This document shows positions 32,353 to 40,914 of a DNA stretch of 64,000 nucleotides, one piece after another. The number at the start of each line of letters is the position of its first letter. Positions within the stretch are counted from its first letter, which is position 1. The position numbers and the translations under genes were made by a program. This DNA comes from an uncultured Veillonella sp. GTDB lineage: Bacteria; Bacillota; Negativicutes; Veillonellales; Veillonellaceae. Under the pieces are notes generated by a model. That model was not told the origin of the DNA, made no database searches, and saw nothing but the letters and a program-made list of their open reading frames with translations. The stretch lies in assembly GCF_937981445.1 (NCBI RefSeq), contig NZ_CALJON010000040.1, positions 1-64,000 on the forward strand, in the 5' to 3' direction.

Positions 32353-33681
32353 ATGACTCAATTAGGACCTAATCCTAAGCGAAGCGAAATATTAGCTCAT
32401 TGGAATCCCGAGGATGAATCATTTTGGACACAATATGGCAAGCGCATTGCCAATCAAAATTTAATTGTATCCACCATTGCTCTCACCCTCTCCTTCTGTG
32501 TTTGGACGCTTTGGTCTACCATCGCAGTAAAACTCAACAGCATTGGCTTTAGCTTTACTGATGAACAACTCTTTACATTGGCTGCTATTCCTGGCCTAAT
32601 CGGCGCTACAGGGCGCTTGATTTATACCTATATGCCAGGTCTTGTGGGTGGTCGTAATTGGACCTTCTTCTCTACAGCCCTCTTACTCATTCCCCTATGG
32701 GGCCTTGCGGACGCCTTACAAGATGCTAGTACGACCTATGAAACCTTCTTTATTTATGTCGCCTTTCTAGGTATTGCGGGGGCCAACTTCTCGTCCTCTA
32801 TGGCAAACATTGGTCATTTCTTTCCTCGCGCACGCCGTGGTACAGCCTTAGGTATAAATGCAGGAATTGGCAACTTAGGTGTGTCCATCATTTTCCTCTT
32901 AGCCCCTATTGTAATGGGCATGTCTTTAGGTGCATCCTTCCTCGGCAGTCCGCAGATTATGAAAGATGGTACTCTTTTATATTTACAAAATACCTGCTAT
33001 GTAGGCATCATCCAAATCATTATCACCTTAGGGCTCATTTTAAAATATATGGATAATTTGCCACTACCAAAGCAAAAACCAGCTGCTATGGTCACTATTT
33101 TCACTAATAAACACACTTGGCTAATGACTTGGATTTATACTTGCGGCTTTGGTTCTTTTATAGGATTTTCCGTAGCCCTTAGCTTATTAGTAAGCAAAGA
33201 GTTCCCTGAAATCTCCTTTGCCTATGGCGCCTTCTTAGGGCCATTTATCGGAGCTGGCGTACGCCCCATCGGCGGATGGCTAGCCGATAAAATCAATAGT
33301 GGCTCTAAGGTCACATTGATTTCCCTAATTGGTATGTGCCTAGCAGGAGGACTCGTAATTATTGGCATTGAGAGCCATAATTTTATTCTTTTCTTCATTG
33401 CTTTCTTAGCCCTATTCTTTATGACTGGCTTTGAAACTGGAGCGTCATTCCGCATGATTCCTTATATTTTTACAAATGGTATGCAAAGCTCCTTAGTAAC
33501 AGGCTTTACCGCTGCTATTGGGGCTTATGGCGCCTTCTTTATTCCTAAGGTTTTCGGTTGGTCCTATGCCTCCTTTGGCATGGTCCTCCCTGCTTTATAC
33601 ATCATCTTAGGATTTACTATCTTCACGGTTATCATTACCTACTGGTTCTACGTACGCAAAGGGGCCCGTATGGAGTGTTAA
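32353..33681 (+). CDS. narK: NarK-type nitrate/nitrite transporter (MFS)
   Basis: 442 aa from the ATG at 32353 (MTQLGPNPKRSEIL); an ATG eight codons earlier overlaps AAAAGGAG, which is the likely ribosome site for either. Twelve membrane segments. The NarK-family nitrate signatures are visible: ALGINAGIGNLGVSIIF in the fifth helix region and a glycine-rich GAYGAFFIPKVFG in the eleventh, with FSSSMANIGHFFPRARRGTA as the loop before. It imports nitrate or exchanges it for nitrite for the Nar enzyme encoded divergently. A terminator follows. Confidence 0.92.
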   Translation: MTQLGPNPKRSEILAHWNPEDESFWTQYGKRIANQNLIVSTIALTLSFCVWTLWSTIAVKLNSIGFSFTDEQLFTLAAIPGLIGATGRLIYTYMPGLVGGRNWTFFSTALLLIPLWGLADALQDASTTYETFFIYVAFLGIAGANFSSSMANIGHFFPRARRGTALGINAGIGNLGVSIIFLLAPIVMGMSLGASFLGSPQIMKDGTLLYLQNTCYVGIIQIIITLGLILKYMDNLPLPKQKPAAMVTIFTNKHTWLMTWIYTCGFGSFIGFSVALSLLVSKEFPEISFAYGAFLGPFIGAGVRPIGGWLADKINSGSKVTLISLIGMCLAGGLVIIGIESHNFILFFIAFLALFFMTGFETGASFRMIPYIFTNGMQSSLVTGFTAAIGAYGAFFIPKVFGWSYASFGMVLPALYIILGFTIFTVIITYWFYVRKGARMEC

Positions 33682-33700
33682 TCCATATACCTATTACCTA

Positions 33701-33747
33701 AAAAAGACCTGCAATCTCAGCGCAAGCCAAGACTGCAGGTCTTTTTT
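33701..33747. terminator. bidirectional terminator narK / dps
   Basis: AAGACCTGCA and TGCAGGTCTT stem with A and T tracts on the two sides. Confidence 0.8.
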
Positions 33748-33790
33748 ATTCACAGGGAGGGTAGGATTTTTATACTTTTAATCGTCAAAC

Positions 33791-34225
33791 TTAGCCTAAT
33801 GTAGCGCGTAAGAACCAAAGTTGTTTGCTGTAATATTCAAGATGATCTTCCATTAAGGATACTAGAGCAAAATTATCTTCTTCATCAGCGCCAGAACGAA
33901 TTTCCTTAGCTAAATCACTCATCAAGTTAAAATCAGCTTGAAGAATTTCATAGGCTTCATTTACACTGAAATTACAGCCATCTACTTCTTCAAGAGATGC
34001 AATTTTTAAATACTCATTCAAACGAACTACTGGTTCTTGACCTTGCATTTTAATTAACTCTGCCACTGCATCATAGTATTCAAAGGCATTGTCATATACG
34101 CTTTCTAAATATTCATGGGCTGGTACAAATTGCGCCCCTACTACATTAAAATGTAAGTTGTGTAATTTTACATTCCAAATTGCTAAGTTTGCTAAATATT
34201 TGTTTACTAATTCTAAATTTTTCAT
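33791..34225 (-). CDS. dps: Dps-family ferritin-like DNA/iron protein
   Basis: 144 aa from the ATG at 34225 behind AAGGAGG. A four-helix bundle with the Dps ferroxidase region WNVKLHNLHFNVVG near the start and EYLESVYDNAFEYYDAVAEL carrying the partner acidic residues. Dps forms a 12-mer that oxidises and stores iron using peroxide. The upstream region has a 15-bp sequence matching the PerR/Fur box at 13 of 14 informative positions, fitting peroxide or iron control. Confidence 0.92.
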   Translation of the reverse strand: MKNLELVNKYLANLAIWNVKLHNLHFNVVGAQFVPAHEYLESVYDNAFEYYDAVAELIKMQGQEPVVRLNEYLKIASLEEVDGCNFSVNEAYEILQADFNLMSDLAKEIRSGADEEDNFALVSLMEDHLEYYSKQLWFLRATLG

Positions 34226-34380
34226 TATGTGTTCCTCCTTAGGATACTTCCTATTTTCATTTATCAAATTTTATTTTCAATTACAGAAGAATAATGACTC
34301 TAAGCCCATTATCATCACACTGTATTATTTCAGTTATAAATACATTCCGAAGATAATATATTATTTTTTATTTTTATAAT

Positions 34381-34395
34381 TTATAATCATTATCC
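34381..34395. promoter_or_regulatory. PerR/Fur-type box upstream of dps
   Basis: TTATAATCATTATCC compared with the PerR consensus TTATAAT-N-ATTATAA; only the final two bases differ. It lies 156 bp upstream of the start codon, in an AT-rich region where chance matches are easier. Confidence 0.45.
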
Positions 34396-34612
34396 GTTTC
34401 TATGTTTGTATTGTAACATAGACAAATTTCGATGTCAATATAATTAATAATAATTTTCCGTAAATAATCTATATTAAATTATGTACTATCTAAAATATTA
34501 TATATGACATGTTATCTATGATGTATTACAGACAAGGCCAATACACTTTGATATAGCTAAATTTATAAACTAAAATATATAGTATATCTATTAGTAACCC
34601 ATGCTCTATACA

Positions 34613-34651
34613 TAAAAAAAAGAGTACTTAGAAATACTAAGTACTCTTTTT
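34613..34651 (-). terminator. terminator of the TSUP permease gene
   Basis: AGAGTACTTAG / CTAAGTACTCT perfect stem with T tails. The 34268-34612 stretch to its left is AT-rich and shows nothing besides the dps upstream region. Confidence 0.85.
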
Positions 34652-34667
34652 CTACTTGTTAACACTA

Positions 34668-35468
34668 TTAAAATAGCTTTCCTGATGAGTAAATAAGCTG
34701 TAATGCCAATAGTCCAATGCCAGAAGAAAATAAAAGCAAAATACTCCGTGCCTTTAATCGTTTAGCAATGGCTGCCCCTATCTGGGCACCAAAGACTACG
34801 CCAATGATACAGAAAATAGCTACAGCCCATTCAATATGACCTAAATATTGATGAGTCACCACGCCACTCACCGTGGATAGAGCTAAAATAAAATGACTCG
34901 TCGCCGTAGCCACATGAGTGGGAAAGCCCAATAAATAAACGAGCGCCGCCACATGTATCAAACCACCGCCAATGCCAAATACACTGGATATAAAGCCAAC
35001 GCCAACACTAATAATACAGCCAATCCACTTACTATATTTAATCTCGGTCAACTCTAACGATTCTTGCTTGCGTTCGCCTTTTTTATAATTTTTATAGCCA
35101 ATAAAGGTAGACATAACTAATAGGAAGAGCCCAAACCAAAATTTAAATCCTAATATATCAAAATAGTCAGACGCCACCGCTCCTAAATAGGATCCTGGAA
35201 TAGATGATAAGGTGAACCAAATAGCCGCACTATATAAAACCTTTTTCTGCCGTATATACGCAATAGAGCCTGAAATAGCATTAAACATAACAATAGCTAA
35301 GGATGTACCAACAATCATACCTGGCGACCAATCAGTAAATACATATAAAAATACAGGCACAAAAATAAAACCTCCCCCAGCCCCAATAATTGTGCCAAAG
35401 GCGCCTACAAAAATCCCCAGAAGTATAAATTCAATGGCTCCATATACCGACAAAATTGAACTTTCCAT
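34668..35468 (-). CDS. TSUP (TauE/SafE) family sulfite/sulfonate exporter-like permease
   Basis: 266 aa with eight hydrophobic segments in two repeated halves. Each half has the glycine-rich family motif: GAFGTIIGAGGGFIFVPVF and GFISSVFGIGGGLIHVAALV, followed by PTHVATATSHF. The family moves sulfite, sulfoacetate, taurine products or other organic anions; the substrate cannot be told here. Monocistronic, leftward, with the terminator at 34613-34651. Confidence 0.88.
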   Translation of the reverse strand: MESSILSVYGAIEFILLGIFVGAFGTIIGAGGGFIFVPVFLYVFTDWSPGMIVGTSLAIVMFNAISGSIAYIRQKKVLYSAAIWFTLSSIPGSYLGAVASDYFDILGFKFWFGLFLLVMSTFIGYKNYKKGERKQESLELTEIKYSKWIGCIISVGVGFISSVFGIGGGLIHVAALVYLLGFPTHVATATSHFILALSTVSGVVTHQYLGHIEWAVAIFCIIGVVFGAQIGAAIAKRLKARSILLLFSSGIGLLALQLIYSSGKLF

Positions 35469-35605
35469 ATAGTCATCTCCTTATTAGTTAGCCTAGAAGA
35501 ACTACAACTAGTCTTATATTCTAAGCAATTTGAATTATCATATGATTAGTATACTGTATCTAATTGTAAAAAAATACCTTTTTATAAAATTTAACGCCTA
35601 CTAAT

Positions 35606-35643
35606 ATAAAAGACCCCCGTCAGGTCTAACCAACGAGAGTCTA
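35606..35643 (-). terminator. terminator of the lrgAB operon
   Basis: AGAC-CTCGT / ACGGGG-GTCT imperfect stem with TTTT, minus strand. Confidence 0.55.
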
Positions 35644-35734
35644 ATTATTTTAAACTGTTACCAGTTCAGTAATTCTTTTATTAATAGTCTAAACACAAAT
35701 TGATTAAAACAATGTATCTGTTTAAGAGTCCTCA

Positions 35735-36454
35735 TTACATCATTTCAGACATAAAGGATACTATCGGTGCAATAATCGTAGTAAAAATCCCCATAATAAT
35801 CATAGTTAATGATGCAATAGCGCCAGTTTTAGGGCCATCTTCATAGGCTTTCGCCGTACCCGTCCCATGTGCTGAAATGCCATATAGCATACCTTTTAAC
35901 AAGCAATTATGAATATGAGCACGTTTTACCAACATAGTAGTCATAATCATACCAATAAGCCCTGTAGCAATAACTAAAATAGCAGTAATCGTAGGATTGC
36001 CACCAATTGTGTGGGATGCCGCTATAGCTAGTGGAGTTGTAACAGAACGAGGTGCAATACTATGTACTAATTCAGGACTTAATCCGAAAAGTTCAGCAAT
36101 GCCCATGGACCCAAGAAATGCAACAGAACAGCCCATGCCAATAACTACCACAAGTGGTGTGGCATATTCTTTGACTACATGGCGGAATTTGTAAAGAGGT
36201 ACAGCAAATGCTACTGTAGCAGGCTGTAACATAAGAGAAATATATTTACTACCTTCTTGGTATGTCTCATAAGGAATATGCATAGTCACAAGGAATAACC
36301 CAATTACAATAGGCACTGCCAACAAAGGATTTAAATATAATTTTTTACCAGATCGTTCATATAATTTCTTACATAAAAAGTATACCAATACCGTACCTAC
36401 CAATGATTCGATAATGTGAATACTGATCATCTGGAATATTGTGTAGTTTACCAT
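35735..36454 (-). CDS. lrgB: LrgB/CidB-family membrane protein
   Basis: 239 aa, about seven membrane segments. PRSVTTPLAIAASHTIGG is the family signature (a serine/threonine- and glycine-rich re-entrant-like region), and the C-terminus has HGTGTAKAYEDGP. LrgB works with LrgA, encoded just upstream with a 7-nt overlap; the pair is linked to murein hydrolase control and, in several bacteria, to pyruvate or other carboxylate uptake. A LysR-type gene is divergent to the pair. Confidence 0.9.
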   Translation of the reverse strand: MVNYTIFQMISIHIIESLVGTVLVYFLCKKLYERSGKKLYLNPLLAVPIVIGLFLVTMHIPYETYQEGSKYISLMLQPATVAFAVPLYKFRHVVKEYATPLVVVIGMGCSVAFLGSMGIAELFGLSPELVHSIAPRSVTTPLAIAASHTIGGNPTITAILVIATGLIGMIMTTMLVKRAHIHNCLLKGMLYGISAHGTGTAKAYEDGPKTGAIASLTMIIMGIFTTIIAPIVSFMSEMM

Positions 36455-36825
36455 AATCGATACCCCTTTCTACGTAATTTCATAATACTTAAAGTAATAA
36501 TAAGAACAGAAGCCAATAAAGTAATAACACTCGTAACAATGACGCCTAATAGCATGGCTCCAGTAGTACCAAATAATTGTGTATATTGAATAACACCAAT
36601 AGCCGATGGAATGAAGAACAAAAGTAATTCCCCAATCAGAACGGCCGCCCCTTGTTCAACCCATTCAAGTTTTACAACACCCGTCATGAGTAAGGCAAAT
36701 AATAATAACATACCTACTAATGTGCCTGGTAAAGGTAAATTAAGCCATTGTTGTAAATAATTGCCGGCCACGCCAATCAATGCCAAAGCTAACACTTGGG
36801 CTATAATAATTGCAAATCGTTTCAT
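36448..36825 (-). CDS. lrgA: LrgA/CidA-family holin-like protein
   Basis: 125 aa from the ATG at 36825 (GGGAG 8 nt upstream; a GTG three codons earlier overlaps the ribosome site). Four membrane segments, with NLPLPGTLVGMLLLFALL as family signature and LLLFFIPSAIGVIQY in the third helix. Partner of LrgB, which overlaps its stop. Confidence 0.9.
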   Translation of the reverse strand: MKRFAIIIAQVLALALIGVAGNYLQQWLNLPLPGTLVGMLLLFALLMTGVVKLEWVEQGAAVLIGELLLFFIPSAIGVIQYTQLFGTTGAMLLGVIVTSVITLLASVLIITLSIMKLRRKGYRLW

Positions 36826-37096
36826 TTCATTCACTCCCTAGTACCCTACATCCCGACTATTACCCTATTGTATGGAATCAATATATTATCTCCATGTCTT
36901 CTTTTGTGAATCTAAACTTCATTCACGGAACGAATATAACCGGTTCATTCCTAGTCGGTATTTTTTATATACTCTTTTGCTAGAACATATTGTAGACCAT
37001 TATTTAGGAAAATAAAAATATTTTTTACCTATACTCTATTATTCTTTTTAGTTATAATATAGATAGACATATTTTCGACCATGACCGGAGGTTTCT

Positions 37097-38002
37097 ATGG
37101 ATATAACACATTTAAAATATTTTGTAGAAGTAGCTCGCCAAAAAAGCTTTACTAAAGCGGCCCAAACCTTACATGTAAGCCAACCATCCTTAAGTAAAGC
37201 AGTCCGTCTCTTAGAAGGTGAATGGAACAAACAGCTCTTTCGTCGCCGAGGCCATCGCATTGAACTGACTGAAGAGGCTTGTGCTGTCTTACCGCAAATT
37301 GAAGCACTCGTTCGTCAGTTTGAAGTATTAGAGCATCAAATGAGCCATACCAATGATTTAGAATCAGGTGAAATTAGCCTGGGCATACCACCTATGATTG
37401 GCACCTCATTCTTATCCCCTATTATTCGTGACTTTATGCACAAATATCCACGTATTTCCCTAAAAGTAAGCGAATATGGCTCACCTCAAATCGCTCAACT
37501 CGTGCAAGATGGTCAGCTTCAAGTCGGCTTCGTTACCTTACCAGTGCCTGATTTTACTAATAAAGATACGAAGACCTATATTTTCAATCATCAGCCCTTA
37601 CAATATGTAGTAACAGCTGATTCACCCTTTGCCCAACGGGAGGTCATCACCTTACAAGACATCAAAAAAGAACCTCTCGTCTTCTTTCATCATTCCTTTT
37701 CTTTATATGATATTATCTTAGGACGTTTTCAAGAAATTGGTGTAGTGCCACCAATTGTAGCGCAAAGTAATAATTGGGACTTTATTGCAGAACTTGTAAA
37801 AAGTGGCCTTGGTGCGGCTATTTTACCGCAATCAATTTGCGCCCGTTTACACGAAGACAGCCTTGTGTCAATTCCGATTACACCACGTATTGACTGGGTT
37901 CTTGGCATGATTTGGAATGAGCGTTCCTTGATTATCCCAGCCATACGCCTATGGGTAAATTACTTTCATAATCGCGTGCCAGAAACATTATCTATCCGGT
38001 AA
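37097..38002 (+). CDS. LysR-family regulator, probable controller of lrgAB
   Basis: 301 aa. The N-terminal HTH (LKYFVEVARQKSFTKAAQTL, QPSLSKAVRLLEGEWNKQLF) and a two-lobe effector domain (SGEISLGIPPMIGTSFLSP; later SNNWDFIAELVKSGLGAAIL) are complete. It is divergent from lrgAB across 270 bp, the layout of CidR-type regulators, which respond to carboxylates such as acetate or pyruvate. CGGAGG precedes the ATG. A 14-bp tandem array begins at its stop codon. Confidence 0.9.
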   Translation: MDITHLKYFVEVARQKSFTKAAQTLHVSQPSLSKAVRLLEGEWNKQLFRRRGHRIELTEEACAVLPQIEALVRQFEVLEHQMSHTNDLESGEISLGIPPMIGTSFLSPIIRDFMHKYPRISLKVSEYGSPQIAQLVQDGQLQVGFVTLPVPDFTNKDTKTYIFNHQPLQYVVTADSPFAQREVITLQDIKKEPLVFFHHSFSLYDIILGRFQEIGVVPPIVAQSNNWDFIAELVKSGLGAAILPQSICARLHEDSLVSIPITPRIDWVLGMIWNERSLIIPAIRLWVNYFHNRVPETLSIR

Positions 38003-38058
38003 TATCTATTCAGTAATGTCTATGCAGTAATATCTGTTCGGTACTATCTATGCGTTAA
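37997..38058. repeat. 14-bp tandem units starting at the LysR stop codon
   Basis: Units at 37997, 38011, 38025 and 38039 plus a partial one; pattern CRGTAATRTCTATK. The first unit contains the last codons and TAA of the LysR gene. Confidence 0.8.
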
Positions 38059-38100
38059 CAACGCGATTACCTCAATTAAAATTCCATAACGGTCAAAATG

Positions 38101-38173
38101 AAAAGACCTATGAAATCTACACGCTAGCAGTCAACACCTTGCTATATGCGAATGTAAATTCATAGGTCTTTTT
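38101..38173 (+). terminator. terminator of the LysR gene
   Basis: AAAAGACCTATGAA pairs with TTCATAGGTCTTTT around a 42-nt loop, then T residues. Confidence 0.7.
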
Positions 38174-38258
38174 ATGTACTTTATCAAAAGATTAGCTCAT
38201 ACACTGCCCTAATATTCTAACTCGTACACAACCATTATATTATATTGTATATACCTAA

Positions 38259-38423
38259 CTAGTATCCTAGTTTAGCTAACGCCTTTTGCCTCTTTTTACA
38301 ATTGGATCTAACTGGGCGGCAATGATTGCCACAGCATTGACAACGACCGCGCCGATCTGTCAAAGGCAATACTTCAGATATCGCTTCAGATGCCATGTTA
38401 GATGTAGCCTCAGCCGATTCCAT
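38259..38423 (-). CDS. small cysteine-rich ORF after the repeat-containing protein
   Basis: 54 aa, starting 23 nt after the stop of the 384-aa protein. The last 27 residues are basic and rich in cysteine (RCQCCGNHCRPVRSNCKK), with five Cys and one His that could bind zinc. There is no good ribosome site; it may be read by coupling, or it may be the displaced C-terminus of the upstream protein after a frameshift. The composition is clearly protein-like in this frame only. Confidence 0.45.
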   Translation of the reverse strand: MESAEATSNMASEAISEVLPLTDRRGRCQCCGNHCRPVRSNCKKRQKALAKLGY

Positions 38424-38446
38424 TGACACAGAATCATCGAGGCAGC

Positions 38447-39601
38447 TTACTTTTTTGGCATTGATACCTTCTTGCTTCCTATATCCCCTTTATGATCCCT
38501 ATCTTTACTGCCTTTTTTAGCAGCCCGTTTAGCTTGCTTGCGTGCCTTTTTTAAAGACTTTTTAGCCTCTTTAGCTAACTTTTTAAATTCTTTCCACTCT
38601 GTATTGCGAACCAACTCTTCAAGGCTGATTGATGGCGTTTCTACTTTACCGATAAGAGCCAATACATCTTTAAGGAATAATTCGCCTCGCGTTTCATCAT
38701 CAGCGTCTTTATCACTATGTACATTAGGGTTCTGCTTTTTACGTTCTTGCTGCTTATCTATATGCTTAGTCTTTTCAGCAACATCTTTATCAAATGCTGC
38801 GACCTCATCATCAGTGCCCTCGTCTTTAATATGTCCCTTTTCATTCAAACATACGGTAGAATCGGAACTAGTGGCCAAGCTCATATCTTGTTTATTTTGC
38901 GATTGTAAATCGCCTACTTGGATAGGCATGTTACGGATTACATCCACACTCTGTAAAGGGCGAATCGCTATAGGTCCAGGCACACGAGCCATCACGCTGC
39001 CATCCGTATGCTGCAAAATAGAGTTATCCTGACGAGTTAGTATATTGCCTTGCTTACGCGCTACTACAGCCCCTTGTTCACGTGCTAACATAGCACCATT
39101 AGCACGTTCCAGCATAGTCCCTGTGGCTCGCTCTGCTAATGCACCCATAGGTGATGTAGCATCCTGACCTTCATGATTAGCTCCTACGACACCAGAGCTA
39201 GCATCAGCTACAGCACGCGAACTACCATCAGTTGCAGCTTGTTCATTCACATCAATATCTTCCAATTCCACCTTATGAATCGGTAAATCCTCATGTTCTA
39301 ATCTATTTTTAGCAGAACTATATTCTTCTTCTAATGAGTCATACACATGGAGTTGATCATATAACTCCTGAGTTTCTTCAATTTCCTGCCACAAACCATC
39401 AAGCAAGGCACTATAAGATAAACGTTGTTTTACTTCTTCATAGGCCTGTCCTGTAATTTCTATTTCTTGAGCCGTTAAGTCTTCCGTAAGAAACTCTTCA
39501 AGCATAAGCTTTATTTGTTTATCTTCTTCATACTTATTATGTAGGGCTCTGCGAACGGATTCTATAACAGCTTTACTGATGATTCCTTGACGACTATGCA
39601 T
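38447..39601 (-). CDS. 384-aa protein with an eight-residue tandem repeat, unknown
   Basis: From the ATG at 39601 with AAGGAG 8 nt upstream; a GTG at 39610 is the alternative. Residues about 1-110 are acidic and helical. In the middle (about 155-220) an eight-residue motif is repeated some eight times, of the form xxLxRxxG: TMLERANG, AMLAREQG, AVVARKQG, NILTRQDN and SVMARVPG are examples. The region after it is acidic and probably disordered, and the C-terminus (about 320-384) is very rich in lysine and arginine (KKLAKEAKKSLKKARKQAKR). No signal peptide. Its start overlaps the end of larA; it may be an accessory of that enzyme or nucleic-acid binding. I do not recognise it. Confidence 0.65.
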   Translation of the reverse strand: MHSRQGIISKAVIESVRRALHNKYEEDKQIKLMLEEFLTEDLTAQEIEITGQAYEEVKQRLSYSALLDGLWQEIEETQELYDQLHVYDSLEEEYSSAKNRLEHEDLPIHKVELEDIDVNEQAATDGSSRAVADASSGVVGANHEGQDATSPMGALAERATGTMLERANGAMLAREQGAVVARKQGNILTRQDNSILQHTDGSVMARVPGPIAIRPLQSVDVIRNMPIQVGDLQSQNKQDMSLATSSDSTVCLNEKGHIKDEGTDDEVAAFDKDVAEKTKHIDKQQERKKQNPNVHSDKDADDETRGELFLKDVLALIGKVETPSISLEELVRNTEWKEFKKLAKEAKKSLKKARKQAKRAAKKGSKDRDHKGDIGSKKVSMPKK

Positions 39602-39606
39602 GGTAT

Positions 39607-40914
39607 TCACTCCTTATTTAAAATAGGCATTGTGCTACTACCTTGAGGCATAATAGTAACAGTAAAATCAGTTGTACCTAAGTACTTAGCCCCTAAATCT
39701 AAGGCCTCCTCTATGGTGGTAACTATAGGTAATCCTAGGGTATTTTCTACCACCTTATTTTTTTCTAATGTGACTAAAATATGATGATATCGCTCTAAGG
39801 CTTCGCCAAATAATAAGGCCACAAAGCCTGGCACAGTAAATCCTTCACGTAATGCTTTTTCTCTATCATATAAATCCTTAATGTCAAACCATTTCATAAA
39901 ATCAGAAGGCTCATTAATATCTTCTAATTCCATGAGCATGATGACTACACCGCCGGGCTTACATGCTTTAATCGCATTTTCCTGAGCCTTTAAGGCCTGA
40001 TATAAATTAATATCCTTAGGGTACCCACCAGATGTGACGATGACACAATCCGCTAGTTCATCAATAGGAACCCCATAAATTGTATCAACCAATTCAGTGC
40101 CTTCATGCCAAGCATCATCCCAATGACCACACATGAGCTTAGCAATCTTATCCTCTGCATTGAAAACCACATTAATAAGGAAATCTGCATCTAAAGCGGC
40201 GGCATGCTCCATTTGATCTTGATGCATCAAATTTGTATGTGAAATATTGCCACTAACAGCAGCTTCACTAATGCCATCACCTTGATTAGGACCTAAGCAG
40301 AGGCAGTGATTACTTTGAATGGCTTTATAAGAAGAAATTCCTGGCAATACAGCTTTCCGACCACCCCCAAAGCCAGCCATTGAATGATACATAATGGCCC
40401 CTGTTAAAATTACACGATCCGCCTTAACAGCTAATTCATTAATTTCAATAGGTCCACCATGTGCTGTCTCACCTAAATGGACAAATTTGCTATCTGGATT
40501 AATGCCACTGCTATGTTCAATGCGCAATCGATTCACAATCTCATCACCAAACTCAGCGCGCGACTCTGCTTCAGTTTGCAAGCGATGGGCTCCATACGCA
40601 ATGAGTAAGAATATATCTTCATCGGGAATGCCAGCTTCATTCAAATAATTTACTACTGCTGGTAAGAAGAGATCATAGCGAAGCCATGCGCGCGTAATAT
40701 CAGATACTACAATACAGACCGTTTCCCCCGCATTTACTAAAACTTGTAATGGCGCCGTTCCAATGGGATTGTCTAAGGCTTGACGCACAGCCCCTTCAAT
40801 ATCATCTAGCGCTTCATAAGGCGCCCCTTCTATAACGTGAACAAGTCGCTCATCAGCCATGTCTAGGCCTAAGGTCCCTTTGCCATATTTTAAGTCAAAA
40901 TGTGCCATCCTCAT
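39607..40914 (-). CDS. larA: LarA-family nickel-pincer racemase/epimerase
   Basis: 435 aa, matching LarA lengths. LarA proteins use a nickel-pincer nucleotide to racemise lactate or related 2-hydroxyacids. Visible family features: VSDITRAW, AYGAHRLQTEAE (catalytic His), GAIMYHSMAGFGGGRKAVLP (lysine that holds the pincer cofactor) and SNHCLCLGPN. The cofactor-making genes larB, larC and larE are not in the window, so lactate as substrate is inference; the family is broader than lactate racemase. Its start overlaps dinB by 20 nt; a second ATG two codons in is possible. Confidence 0.88.
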   Translation of the reverse strand: MRMAHFDLKYGKGTLGLDMADERLVHVIEGAPYEALDDIEGAVRQALDNPIGTAPLQVLVNAGETVCIVVSDITRAWLRYDLFLPAVVNYLNEAGIPDEDIFLLIAYGAHRLQTEAESRAEFGDEIVNRLRIEHSSGINPDSKFVHLGETAHGGPIEINELAVKADRVILTGAIMYHSMAGFGGGRKAVLPGISSYKAIQSNHCLCLGPNQGDGISEAAVSGNISHTNLMHQDQMEHAAALDADFLINVVFNAEDKIAKLMCGHWDDAWHEGTELVDTIYGVPIDELADCVIVTSGGYPKDINLYQALKAQENAIKACKPGGVVIMLMELEDINEPSDFMKWFDIKDLYDREKALREGFTVPGFVALLFGEALERYHHILVTLEKNKVVENTLGLPIVTTIEEALDLGAKYLGTTDFTVTIMPQGSSTMPILNKE

